Assembly (NCBI GenBank): GCA_963784675.1
Contig: CAWASE010000003.1
Span: 1-64,000, forward strand
Source of the DNA: SCTD01 sp963784675
GTDB lineage: Bacteria > Actinomycetota > Actinomycetes > Mycobacteriales > SCTD01
Length of the DNA stretch: 64,000 nucleotides
Direction of reading: 5' to 3'
In this document: positions 56,269 through 64,000 of the stretch, in pieces
Layout of the letters: each line of letters starts with the position of its first letter
How positions within the stretch are numbered: position 1 is the first letter of the stretch
Made by a program: the position numbers and the translations under genes
Notes under the pieces: generated by a model
The model's database searches: none
Told to the model about the DNA's origin: nothing
What the model saw: only the letters and a program-made list of their open reading frames with translations

Positions 56269-57879
56269 ATGATGATCGTCGCGAAGAGCGGGCCGGTCAC
56301 GGGGCGGCGGTTCGAGATCGACCGAGAGCTGGTGCTCGGCAGGGAGGCCGATCTCTCCCTGGACGATCCGCAGCTGTCCCGCCGACACCTGCGGCTGCGG
56401 CCGGTGCAGGGCGGGGTCGAGATCGAAGACCTCGGCTCGACCAACGGGACCTTCGTCGACGACCAGCGCATCGACGGGGTCCGCACGCTGCGACCGGGCG
56501 ACCGCCTCCGCCTGGGCTCCTCGCAGTTCGCGCTGGAAGCAGGAGCCCGCGAGACGGTGGCCGTCTCGCTGCCGGGGCCGCCCGCGCGGCACCAGGCCGC
56601 CGGGGCCGCAGCGACGCCCTTCGCGCCCTCGCCCGGTCAGGGGTACGTGGCGCCCGGCCGGCGCCGGGGCCCGCTCGTCGCCCTCGTCGTCGTGCTCGTC
56701 CTGATTGCCGGGGTGGTGGCGTACGTCGTGCGCTCGTCCGACGACGCCGGCGACGCGGTCGTGGCAGGGGCGGGTGCGCCGGCAGCCAGCGGGTTCGTGT
56801 ACGTCGAGACCAACGCGCCCGCACCGGCGGGCAACGAGATCCAGGTGTTCGCCCGCGCGGCGGACGGTTCCCTCGTCCCGGGCGAGCGCTACCCCACGCG
56901 CGGTGACGGCAAGCAGATCTCCCCGCCGCTGGGCCTGCCGCTGACCGACTCGCAGGGCGCCGTAGCGCTGAGCCCGGACGGGCGCGTGCTGTTCGCCGTC
57001 AACACCGGCTCCAACACCGTGTCGACGTTCCTGGTCGACGGCGCGTCGCTGACGTTCGTGAGCACCCTGGACTCCGGCGGGGAGTACCCGCTCTCGGTGA
57101 CGGCGTCGGCGAACGGCGTCGGCTACGTCGCCAACGTCGACCCTGACGAGGCGAACAAGGGCAGCGCAGGCAAGGAGAACCTGGTCGGCTTCCGCTACGA
57201 CACCGACGGACGCCTCAGCGCGCTCGCCGGCGCCGTGTACCCGCTGACGCCCCGCGGCCTGCCTGCGACGATCGCTTTCTCCCCGTCGGGCACGCAGCTG
57301 GTCGTCACCGAGCGCGAGTCCCGCAACCTGCTGACCTTCCCGGTCGCTGCCGACGGCACCCTGGGCGAACGCACCCGGACGGCGTCCCCCGGGGTGAATC
57401 CCTTCGGACTGGCCATCACCCGGTCCGACGTCGCGATCGTGTCCGACTTCGGCGATCCGGGCGCCGAGCCGGCGATCGGCTCGAGCGTCTCCTCCTACAC
57501 GATCGCGGGCAAGGACAGCGCCGGGATCAACTCCTACGCCAACCGCCAGCTGGGCTCGTGCTGGGTGGCGCTCAGTCCCGACGACACGGTCGCCTACGTC
57601 ACCAGCGCCGTCAGCCAGTCGGTCACCGCTGCCAGGGTCGGGCCGGACGGCAGCGTGACCGCGTTGGAGACCAAGGCCCCCAAGCTGCCCGGCTTCGGGC
57701 TCGACGCGATGGTCTCGCCCGACGGCAAGAACCTCTACGTGCTGGAAGGCACCCCGAAGGACCCGGCGTCGCTGGACCGCGTCATGGCCTACCGGATCGA
57801 GGCAGACGGCACCCTCACCCCGCTCGGCGAGCCGGTGGGTGAGCTGCCCGCGAACGCCTCGGGCCTGGTCGCCACCTGA
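56269..57879 (+). CDS. FHA domain-transmembrane-lactonase-type beta-propeller protein
   Basis: A 536-residue protein. The FHA domain (about residues 2-95) shows LGREADLSL, QLSRRHLRL and LGSTNGTFVDDQRI, all phosphothreonine-binding features. A linker and one membrane helix follow (about 133-155, GPLVALVVVLVLIAGVVAYV). The rest (about 175-536) is a seven-bladed-type propeller of the lactonase YbhE family with repeats such as ALSPDGRVLFAVN and ALSPDDTVAYVTS. The FHA part would face the cytoplasm and the propeller the outside. The layout mirrors receptor kinases with an outer propeller, so a signalling role is plausible. Lactonase activity is not assured. Confidence 0.82.
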   Translation: MMIVAKSGPVTGRRFEIDRELVLGREADLSLDDPQLSRRHLRLRPVQGGVEIEDLGSTNGTFVDDQRIDGVRTLRPGDRLRLGSSQFALEAGARETVAVSLPGPPARHQAAGAAATPFAPSPGQGYVAPGRRRGPLVALVVVLVLIAGVVAYVVRSSDDAGDAVVAGAGAPAASGFVYVETNAPAPAGNEIQVFARAADGSLVPGERYPTRGDGKQISPPLGLPLTDSQGAVALSPDGRVLFAVNTGSNTVSTFLVDGASLTFVSTLDSGGEYPLSVTASANGVGYVANVDPDEANKGSAGKENLVGFRYDTDGRLSALAGAVYPLTPRGLPATIAFSPSGTQLVVTERESRNLLTFPVAADGTLGERTRTASPGVNPFGLAITRSDVAIVSDFGDPGAEPAIGSSVSSYTIAGKDSAGINSYANRQLGSCWVALSPDDTVAYVTSAVSQSVTAARVGPDGSVTALETKAPKLPGFGLDAMVSPDGKNLYVLEGTPKDPASLDRVMAYRIEADGTLTPLGEPVGELPANASGLVAT

Positions 57880-57947
57880 CCCGGCCCCCGGAGCAGGCGC
57901 GCCGCTGCCGCACCCTGCCGACGGGCGATGGACGCGGGCGCGCTTGA

Positions 57948-57973
57948 CTGGTCCCCTCACCGGAGGGGGCCAG
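57948..57973 (+). promoter_or_regulatory. Hairpin that would bury the ribosome binding site of the next gene
   Basis: CTGG (57948-57951) pairs with CCAG (57970-57973) and CCCCTC (57953-57958) with GAGGGG (57963-57968), with one U-G pair between. The GGAGGGGG run is the Shine-Dalgarno of the ATG at 57977, so the fold would hide it. Confidence 0.5.
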
Positions 57974-57976
57974 GCG

Positions 57977-58780
57977 ATGACCAGTGACCGACAGGCCCTG
58001 CTGACCGCGTTGCTGGCCGATCTGGCCGCCGAGAGCGCGGATCTCGACGGCGTGGTCAGCCCGCTGAGCGAGCAGCAGTGGCACCTGCCGACCCCGGCAG
58101 ACGGGTGGGACGTGCTCGACACCGTGAACCACCTGCGCGTCACCGACCGCGACGCGGTGCTGGCGGCCGAGGACCCGGCGGGATTCGGCAGCCACCTGGA
58201 ACAGGTCGTGCGGCCCGTCGCCGCCACCTACATCGACGGGCTCGTCGAGGACAGCCGCGACCTCGCCCCCGCGCAGGTGCTGGCCGGCTGGCGGGAGGGT
58301 CGCGAGCGCTTCGCGCAGGTGCTCGCGTCGGTGGACCCGACCACCCGCATCCCGTGGTTCGGGCCGGCCATGAGCCCCGCCTCCTTCGTGACCGCGCGGG
58401 TGATGGAGACCTGGGCGCACGGGCAGGACGTCGCGGACACCCTGGGTGTGCAGCGGGTCCCTACCGACCGGCTGCGGGCGGTCGCCGAGATCGGCGTGCG
58501 CGCGCGTCCTTTCGCCTTCGCTGCCCGCGGGCTGCCTGCCCCGACGGCGCCCGTGCGGGTGCTGCTCGACGCCCCGTCGGGCGCGCGCTGGGAATGGGGC
58601 CCGGCGGGTGCCGCGGACGAGGTCACCGGCCCCGCCCTCGACTTCTGCCTGCTCGTGACGCAACGTCGGCACCGCGACGACCTGCAGCTCCGCGTGCAGG
58701 GCGCCGCGGCAGCGCAGTGGGTCACCATCGCGCAGGCCTTCGCCGGGGTCCCCGGTGCCGGCCGTCAGCCCCGACGATGA
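57977..58780 (+). CDS. TIGR03084-family DinB-like metal-binding protein
   Basis: A 267-residue protein of the mycothiol-dependent maleylpyruvate isomerase-like fold. The helical N-terminal half has WHLPTPADGWDVLDTVNHLR (metal His about residue 56) and ETWAHGQDVAD (second His about 145); a smaller C-terminal domain follows. Members of TIGR03084 usually adjoin acyl-CoA carboxylase genes, as here. The enzyme activity is unknown; a mycothiol-dependent step is a guess from the fold. ATG 57977 follows GGAGGGGG. Its stop overlaps the carboxylase beta gene by ATGA. Confidence 0.8.
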   Translation: MTSDRQALLTALLADLAAESADLDGVVSPLSEQQWHLPTPADGWDVLDTVNHLRVTDRDAVLAAEDPAGFGSHLEQVVRPVAATYIDGLVEDSRDLAPAQVLAGWREGRERFAQVLASVDPTTRIPWFGPAMSPASFVTARVMETWAHGQDVADTLGVQRVPTDRLRAVAEIGVRARPFAFAARGLPAPTAPVRVLLDAPSGARWEWGPAGAADEVTGPALDFCLLVTQRRHRDDLQLRVQGAAAAQWVTIAQAFAGVPGAGRQPRR

Positions 58781-60337
58781 GCGACAACCGCACCGAGCTG
58801 CTGACCCGGCTCGACGAGCTGGCGCAGGTGCGCGCGGGGGTCAACCTCGGCGGCAGCGAACGTTCGCTGGCCCGGCACCGGGCTCGCGGCAAGCTGACCG
58901 CGCGCGAGCGCATCGAGCTGCTGCTGGACCGGGACAGCCCGTTCCTGGAGCTCTCGCCCTACGCAGCCTGGGGCACCGACTTCCCGGTCGGCGCCGGGGT
59001 GGTCACCGGCATCGGCGTCGTCGAGGGCGTCGAGGTGCTCGTCAACGCCAACGACCCCACCGTCCGCGGCGGCACGTCGAACCCCTTCACGCTGCGCAAG
59101 CTGGCCCGGGCGCACCAGATCGCCGAGCAGAACCGGCTGCCGTACGTCAGCCTGGTCGAGTCCGGCGGCGCCGACCTGCCGACGCAGGCGGAGATCTTCA
59201 TCCCCGGTGGTCGGATGTTCCGCGACCTCACCCGGCTGTCGGCACAGGGCATCGCGACGGTGGCCGTCGTGTTCGGCAACAGCACCGCCGGCGGCGCCTA
59301 CGTGCCCGGCCTCAGCGACCACGTCATCATGATCGACGGACGCAGCCAGGTGTTCCTGGCCGGCCCGCCGCTGGTGAAGATGGCCACCGGCGAGGACGCC
59401 GACGAAGAGGCGCTGGGCGGCGCGTCGATGCACGCCCGCACGTCCGGCAGCGCAGACCACCTGGCCGTCGACGAGACCGACGCGCTCCGCCTCGCGCGGC
59501 AGGTGGTGCGCCACCTCGGGCACCGCAAGCTCGGACCGGGACCGACGCTGCCGCCCGACCCGCCGCTGCGCGACCCGCAGGGCCTGCTGGACCTCGCGCC
59601 CGCGGACCTGCGCCGTCCGCTCGACCCGCGCGAGGTGCTGGCGCACGTGGTCGACGGCAGTCGCTTCGACGAGCACAAGCCGCTCTACGGGACGTCGCTG
59701 GTCACCGGCTGGGCGAGCATCCACGGTTATCCGGTCGGCGTGCTGGCCAACGCCCGCGGCGTGCTGTTCCGCGAGGACGCCGAGAAGGCCGCCCAGTTCA
59801 TCCAGCTGGCGAACTCCGCCGACACGCCGCTGCTGTTCCTGCAGAACACCACCGGCTACATGGTGGGCGTGCAGTACGAGCAGGCCGGCATCATCAAGGC
59901 CGGGTCACAGATGATCAACGCGGTGTCCAACAGCCGCGTCCCGCACCTGACGCTGAACATCGGCGCGTCCTACGGCGCGGGCAACTACGGCATGTGCGGT
60001 CGCGCCTATGACCCGCGCTTCCTGTTCACCTGGCCGAACGCCAAGAGCGCGGTGATGGGTCCGGCGCAGCTGGCAGGGGTGCTCGACCTCGTCGGCCGGC
60101 GCCAGCGCGCAGGCGCAGGGGCGCGACTACGACGAAGAAGCCGCAGCCGCGATGAAGGCGGTGGTCGAGCAGCAGATCGAGGCGGAGTCGCTCGCGCTGT
60201 TCCTGTCCGGCCGGCTCTACGACGACGGCATCATCGATCCGCGCGACACCCGGACCGTCCTGGGGCTCGCGCTGTCGGTGGTGCACGGAGCGCCCGTCCG
60301 CGGCGTCCGCGACGGCTGGGGGGTGTTCCGCCTGTGA
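58777..60337 (+). pseudogene. Acyl-CoA carboxylase beta subunit (carboxyltransferase), one frameshift as given
   Basis: From ATG 58777 the frame encodes about 440 residues of a biotin-dependent carboxyltransferase: RGKLTARERIELLLDRDSPF, VVFGNSTAGGAYVPGLSDH and GASYGAGNYGMCGRAYDPRF, the last typical of methylcrotonyl- and geranyl-CoA carboxylases. Near 60098 an extra base shifts the frame; the C-terminus (AQAQGRDYDEEAAAAMKAVV to the TGA at 60337) continues in the next frame. Removing one base in the GGCCGGCGCC run restores about 519 residues. It is coupled to the gene before (ATGA) and the alpha subunit after (GTGA). Confidence 0.87.
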
Positions 60338-62346
60338 CGGCGCTGCAGTGCGTGCTCGTGGCGAACCGTGGCGAGATCGCCCGCCGCGTCTTCGCGACCG
60401 CCAGGGCCATGGGGATGCGCACCGTCGCCGTCTACTCCGACGCCGATGCCGACGCGCCGTTCGTCGCCGAGGCGGACCTGGCGGTGCGCCTGCCGGGCAG
60501 CGCTGCGCACGAGACCTATCTGCGCGGCGACCTGATCGTCGCCGCCGCGCTCGCGGCCGGCGCCGACTGCATCCACCCGGGCTACGGGTTCCTCTCCGAG
60601 AACGCCGAGTTCGCCCGAGCCGTCGCTGCTTCGGGTCTGGTCTTCATCGGACCCTCGCCGGCAGCGATCGAGGCGATGGGCAGCAAGATCGCGGCCAAGG
60701 CTCTGATGTCCGCCGCGGGGGTGCCGACCCTGCCCAGCGTCGAGGCGACGGGTCTGGACGACGACGCCCTGCTCGCCGCGGCCGCCGACATCGGCTATCC
60801 GGTGCTGGTCAAGGCGTCCTTCGGCGGCGGCGGACGCGGCATGCGCGGCGTGACTGCTCCCGCCGACCTGGTGCCGGCCGTCCGCAGCGCCGAGCGCGAG
60901 GCCGCCTCGGCGTTCGGTGACGGGACCGTGTTCCTGGAGAAGCTGCTGGAACGGGCGCGCCATGTCGAGGTGCAGGTGTTCGGCGACACGCACGGGCACA
61001 CCGTCGCCCTGTTCGAGCGCGAGTGCTCGATCCAGCGGCGCCACCAGAAGGTGATCGAGGAGGCGCCCTCCCCCGCCGTCGACGACGCGCTGCGCACCCG
61101 CCTGCACGAGGCCGCCGTCCGGGCGGCGACGGCGCTCGCGTACGTCGGTGCGGGCACGGTCGAGTTCCTGCTCACCGAGGACGGCGACTTCTTCTTCCTG
61201 GAGGTCAACACCCGGCTGCAGGTCGAGCACCCCGTCACCGAGGCCGTCACCGGGCTGGACCTGGTGCGGCTCCAGATCGAGGTCGCCGCGGGTCGCGCGC
61301 TGCCCGTCGAGGCGCTGACGCCGACCCGGTCCGGGCACGCCGTGCAGGTCCGGCTCTACGCCGAGGACCCGGCGCACGACTACCTCCCGCAGGCCGGCCG
61401 GCTCGACGCGGTCGAGCTGCCGGCGAGCGTCGCCTTCGGCCGCTGGTCCGGCCCGGGCGTGCGGCTGGACAGCGCCGTCGAGAGCGGCTCGCTGGTCGGG
61501 GTGCACTACGACCCCATGCTCGCCAAGGTGATCGCGTGGGCGCCCGACCGGGCCCAGGCGTGCGCCCTGCTGACCGACGCGCTGCGCCGTGCGCGGCTGC
61601 ACGGCCTGATCACCAACCGCGACCTGCTCGTCGGCGTGCTCACGCATCCGGAGTTCCTGGCCGGCGCCACCGACACCGGCTTCCTGGAGCGGCACGGTGT
61701 CGCGGCGCTGGCCGCGCACGACCGCACCGGGGCGGCGCTGCACGCCGTCGCTGCCGCGCTGGCCGGCGCGCACCTGCGGCGGACGACGGCGCACGCCCTC
61801 GCGCTGCTCCCGTCCGGCTGGCGCAACAACCCCACCCAGCCCCAGACGACCCGCTTCGACACCGCCGAGGTCGCTTACACGCTGCACGGGGGAACGCTGA
61901 CCGCGACCGTCGACGACGAACCGATCGAGATGGAGCTGGACGGCGTGCAGCAGCACGACGACGCCCACCTCGACGTGCTGCTGGGGTGGCGCGGCCTGCG
62001 CGTCCCGGTGGCCGTGCACTGCGTCGACGACCGGGTGCACGTCGACAGCCCGTTCGGCTGGGACAGCTTCCGGGAGCTGCCGCGCTTCGTCGCGCCGTCG
62101 GCCCGCATCGACCCGGGATCGCTGGTGGCGGCACTACCCGGCACCGTCACGACCGTGCCGGTGCGCGTCGGCGACCGCGTGGAGGCCGGCCAGGTGCTGC
62201 TGGTGCTGGAGGCGATGAAGATGGAGCACCCGGTGGTGGCCCCGGCCGCCGGGGTGCTGGAGAGCCTGAACGTCACGGTCGGCGTGCAGGTCGAGACCGG
62301 AGCGATGCTGGCCGTCGTCGCACCGGCCGACCAGGAGCCGACATGA
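60334..62346 (+). CDS. Acyl-CoA carboxylase alpha subunit (biotin carboxylase plus BCCP)
   Basis: A 670-residue protein. The biotin carboxylase part (about residues 1-450) shows VLVANRGEIARRVFATARAM, ADCIHPGYGFLSENAEFA, KASFGGGGRGMRG (ATP loop), ERECSIQRRHQKVIEEAPSP and FLEVNTRLQVEHPVTE. A linker domain follows, and the C-terminal BCCP domain (about 595-670) has VLEAMKMEHPV with the biotinyl Lys. The GTG at 60334 overlaps the beta-subunit stop. Together they carboxylate an acyl-CoA using bicarbonate and ATP; domain content fits methylcrotonyl- or geranyl-CoA-type enzymes. Confidence 0.93.
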   Translation: MTALQCVLVANRGEIARRVFATARAMGMRTVAVYSDADADAPFVAEADLAVRLPGSAAHETYLRGDLIVAAALAAGADCIHPGYGFLSENAEFARAVAASGLVFIGPSPAAIEAMGSKIAAKALMSAAGVPTLPSVEATGLDDDALLAAAADIGYPVLVKASFGGGGRGMRGVTAPADLVPAVRSAEREAASAFGDGTVFLEKLLERARHVEVQVFGDTHGHTVALFERECSIQRRHQKVIEEAPSPAVDDALRTRLHEAAVRAATALAYVGAGTVEFLLTEDGDFFFLEVNTRLQVEHPVTEAVTGLDLVRLQIEVAAGRALPVEALTPTRSGHAVQVRLYAEDPAHDYLPQAGRLDAVELPASVAFGRWSGPGVRLDSAVESGSLVGVHYDPMLAKVIAWAPDRAQACALLTDALRRARLHGLITNRDLLVGVLTHPEFLAGATDTGFLERHGVAALAAHDRTGAALHAVAAALAGAHLRRTTAHALALLPSGWRNNPTQPQTTRFDTAEVAYTLHGGTLTATVDDEPIEMELDGVQQHDDAHLDVLLGWRGLRVPVAVHCVDDRVHVDSPFGWDSFRELPRFVAPSARIDPGSLVAALPGTVTTVPVRVGDRVEAGQVLLVLEAMKMEHPVVAPAAGVLESLNVTVGVQVETGAMLAVVAPADQEPT

Positions 62347-63122
62347 CCACGCCCTACGTCCGGAGCGAGCGTGACGGCGCGACGGCGGTCGTGACGCTGG
62401 ACTCCCCGCACAACCGCAACGCGCTGTCGCGCCGCCTGCTCGCCGAGCTGCACGGCGCCCTGACCGGTGCGCTGGCCGACGACGGGGTGCGGGTCGTGGT
62501 GCTGACCGGCGCCGGACCGGTCTTCTGCTCCGGCGCCGACCTGAAGGAGGCGCGCGAGGCGGGTGCCGGCGCGGCCGCGCCCGGCATGGCGCAGGTGCTG
62601 GCGCTCCTGCTGGCGGCGCCCAAGCCCGTCGTGGCCCGCGTGAACGGCACGGCGCGGGCCGGCGGGCTCGGGCTGCTGGCGGCGTGCGACCTCGCCGTCG
62701 CACCCGACACCGCGACGTTCGCCTTCAGCGAGGTCCGGCTCGGGCTGGTGCCGGCGATCATCGCCGTGCCCTGCCTGCGTCGCATGGACCGTCAGGCCGC
62801 CCGCGAGCTGTTCCTCACCGGCGCCCCCTTCGACGCCGCCCGCGCGGTGCAGGTCGGGCTGCTCGACCGCTCCGTCCCGGCCGCGGACCTCGATGAGGCC
62901 GTCGCCGCGTGGACGGCCGACCTCGCCCTGGGCGCCCCGCAGGCGCTCGCGCTGGTCAAGGGCATGCTGCGCGACCTCCCGGGCCCCGACCTCGCCGCCG
63001 ACCTGGACGCGATGACGGCGCTGTCGCGGGAACGGTTCGCCTCCGCCGAGGCGGCCGAGGGCGTCGCCGCGCTCTTGGACCGGCGGCTGCCCGCCTGGGC
63101 TCCGGGCGCTCCCGACCGCTGA
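62343..63122 (+). CDS. Enoyl-CoA hydratase/isomerase family protein
   Basis: A 259-residue crotonase-fold protein. Start VVTLDSPHNRNALSRRLLAE, oxyanion segment FCSGADLKEAREAGAG (about residue 62), and NGTARAGGLGLLAACDLAVA (about 102), where the usual Glu positions after the Gly-Gly loop read FAFSEVRLGLVPAI. The ATG overlaps the carboxylase stop (ATGA). A hydratase after an acyl-CoA carboxylase matches the leucine or acyclic-terpene routes (methylglutaconyl- or isohexenylglutaconyl-CoA hydratase). Which one applies cannot be decided here. Convergent with the dehalogenase gene, three bases apart. Confidence 0.88.
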   Translation: MTTPYVRSERDGATAVVTLDSPHNRNALSRRLLAELHGALTGALADDGVRVVVLTGAGPVFCSGADLKEAREAGAGAAAPGMAQVLALLLAAPKPVVARVNGTARAGGLGLLAACDLAVAPDTATFAFSEVRLGLVPAIIAVPCLRRMDRQAARELFLTGAPFDAARAVQVGLLDRSVPAADLDEAVAAWTADLALGAPQALALVKGMLRDLPGPDLAADLDAMTALSRERFASAEAAEGVAALLDRRLPAWAPGAPDR

Positions 63123-63125
63123 CGC

Positions 63126-64000
63126 TCAGCCCAGGCCGGCGATCCAGGTGGCGAGCACCGCGCCCACCTGCTCGCCGCGGTCCTCCTGCACGAAGTGCCC
63201 CCCGCCGGCGATCGTCGTGTGCGGCTGGCCCTTCGTCCCGGGGATGCGGGCCAGCAGCACCCGGTCGCCACCGCCGGTGATGGGGTCGCTGTCGGAGAAC
63301 GCGCACAGGAAAGGCTTGTCGAAGGCCTCCAGCACCGCCCAGGCGGCGTCCTGGGCCGGCGTCGCAGGGTCGTCCAGCGTCTGCGGGATGAGCAGCGGGA
63401 AGACCCGCGCACCCGCCTTGTAGGAGGCGTCCGGGAACGGCGCCTCGTAGGCCGCGGCGACGTCGTCGGGCAGCCCGTCGGCGCAGCCGGAGGTCACCAG
63501 GAAGCCGATCGGCAGGTCGGGCGTCGCCTGCACGAACGCCTTGAACCGCTGCCAGGTCTCGCCCATCGAGCGGGTGCCGTCGGGCAGGCCGGTGTTGGAC
63601 GCGCAGACGGCGCGGAACCGCTCCGGGTTCTCGGCCACCAGACGGAGCCCGACCAGACCTCCCCAGTCCTGGCCGAACAGCACCACGTCGGTGAGTCCGA
63701 GCTGGTCGAACAGCGCGTCCCGCATCCATTCGACGTGGCGGGCATAGGTGTAGTCGGCCTCCTGCGTCGGCTTGTCCGACCGACCGAAGCCGACCAGGTC
63801 CGGCGCGACGACGCGCAGCCCGGCCTCGAGCAGCACCGGGACCACCTTGCGGTACAGAAAGCTCCAGGTCGGCTCGCCGTGCAGCAGCAGCACCACCTGC
63901 GCGTCGCGCGGCCCCTCGTCCAGCACCGCGACCCGCAGCCCGTCCGCCGTCTGGACGTAGGTCGGCTCCCACGGGAAGCCGGGCAGGTCGCGGAACCGGT
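63126..64000 (-). CDS. Haloalkane dehalogenase-like alpha/beta hydrolase, 5' end outside the window
   Basis: At least 291 residues; the frame is open to the right edge, so the start is missing. The visible N-terminus FRDLPGFPWEPTYVQTADGL and VLDEGP matches haloalkane dehalogenases. Motifs: HGEPTWSFLYRK (oxyanion), the nucleophile Asp followed by Trp in FGQDWGGLVGLRL, and the catalytic His in AGGGHFVQEDRG. An Asp nucleophile followed by Trp favours dehalogenase over epoxide hydrolase, but the latter is possible. It would hydrolyse halogenated alkanes to alcohols in the cytosol. It is convergent with the enoyl-CoA hydratase gene. Confidence 0.85.
   Translation of the reverse strand, partial: RFRDLPGFPWEPTYVQTADGLRVAVLDEGPRDAQVVLLLHGEPTWSFLYRKVVPVLLEAGLRVVAPDLVGFGRSDKPTQEADYTYARHVEWMRDALFDQLGLTDVVLFGQDWGGLVGLRLVAENPERFRAVCASNTGLPDGTRSMGETWQRFKAFVQATPDLPIGFLVTSGCADGLPDDVAAAYEAPFPDASYKAGARVFPLLIPQTLDDPATPAQDAAWAVLEAFDKPFLCAFSDSDPITGGGDRVLLARIPGTKGQPHTTIAGGGHFVQEDRGEQVGAVLATWIAGLG

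Noticed and set aside
58755..60011. 418-codon plus-strand frame inside the carboxyltransferase gene
   Set aside because: Arg-rich out-of-frame reading; the real protein is recognisable in the adjacent frame.
1..64000. tRNA or rRNA genes
   Set aside because: No cloverleaf with a GGTTCRANYCC T-arm in proper context and no rRNA-like stretch was seen by eye on either strand; a covariance-model search was not possible.

Overview
The window is very GC-rich, with heavy GTG start use, four-base GTGA/ATGA gene overlaps, Tad pili, a WXG100/FtsK-type secretion locus and KstR-type operator sequences. Together these point to a chromosome segment of a high-GC Gram-positive actinomycete. I cannot name the genus. 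No rRNA, tRNA, CRISPR array or insertion sequence was found.

1-12 kb is a nucleoside uptake and catabolism locus. Plus strand: ABC transporter (ATPase cut by the left edge, two permeases), cytidine deaminase, thymidine phosphorylase, an Fe(II)/2-oxoglutarate oxygenase of the PhyH family, and adenosine deaminase, mostly translationally coupled. Minus strand: purine nucleoside phosphorylase, a large phospho-sugar mutase and deoxyribose-phosphate aldolase. A trans-acting enoyl reductase, an S51 peptidase and a small zinc-ribbon protein lie between the two arms. Nucleosides would be imported, deaminated, phosphorolysed, and the deoxyribose phosphate sent to glycolysis. No DeoB-type phosphopentomutase is seen, so the mutase may do that step.

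12-19.3 kb holds a GAF-PP2C phosphatase, two small WXG100-like proteins, an unknown protein and a 1,480-residue EssC-like FtsK/SpoIIIE ATPase: a minimal type VII secretion-like locus. 19.9-21.95 kb looks like a small insert: an unrecognised gene of atypical composition, then a zeta toxin/antitoxin pair with its own promoter. 21.96-33.45 kb is a minus-strand Tad pilus locus (SAF protein, CpaE-like, CpaF, TadB, TadC, Flp-like pilin, two TadE, TadG-like, two secreted proteins, and a membrane LysM-BTAD protein).

33.7-40.9 kb is a branched-chain-amino-acid-type (Liv) ABC transporter coupled to two cell-surface or membrane proteins. Its binding protein and fused permease carry more than twenty single-base indels, most likely sequence errors. 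40.9-48.9 kb contains an old-yellow-enzyme-type oxidoreductase divergent from a TetR regulator over a shared operator, an LLM flavin oxidoreductase, a dienelactone hydrolase, a short-chain dehydrogenase, a DUF1214 protein and a sulfotransferase behind a KstR-type box. 49-53.8 kb carries an LPATG-anchored esterase, a DUF4331 protein and a class F sortase. 53.8-56.1 kb is a pair of acyl-CoA dehydrogenase genes with a second KstR-type box. 56.2-64 kb has an FHA-transmembrane-propeller fusion, then TIGR03084, a biotin-dependent acyl-CoA carboxylase (beta, alpha), an enoyl-CoA hydratase and a haloalkane-dehalogenase-like hydrolase cut by the right edge.

Two signals run through the window. At least nine starts have a TANNNT -10 hexamer ending exactly 6 or 7 bases before the start codon, so much transcription here is probably leaderless. 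Clusters of one-base indels interrupt otherwise conserved genes near 30.7-30.9, 34.3-36.4, 55.6-56.0 and 60.1 kb.
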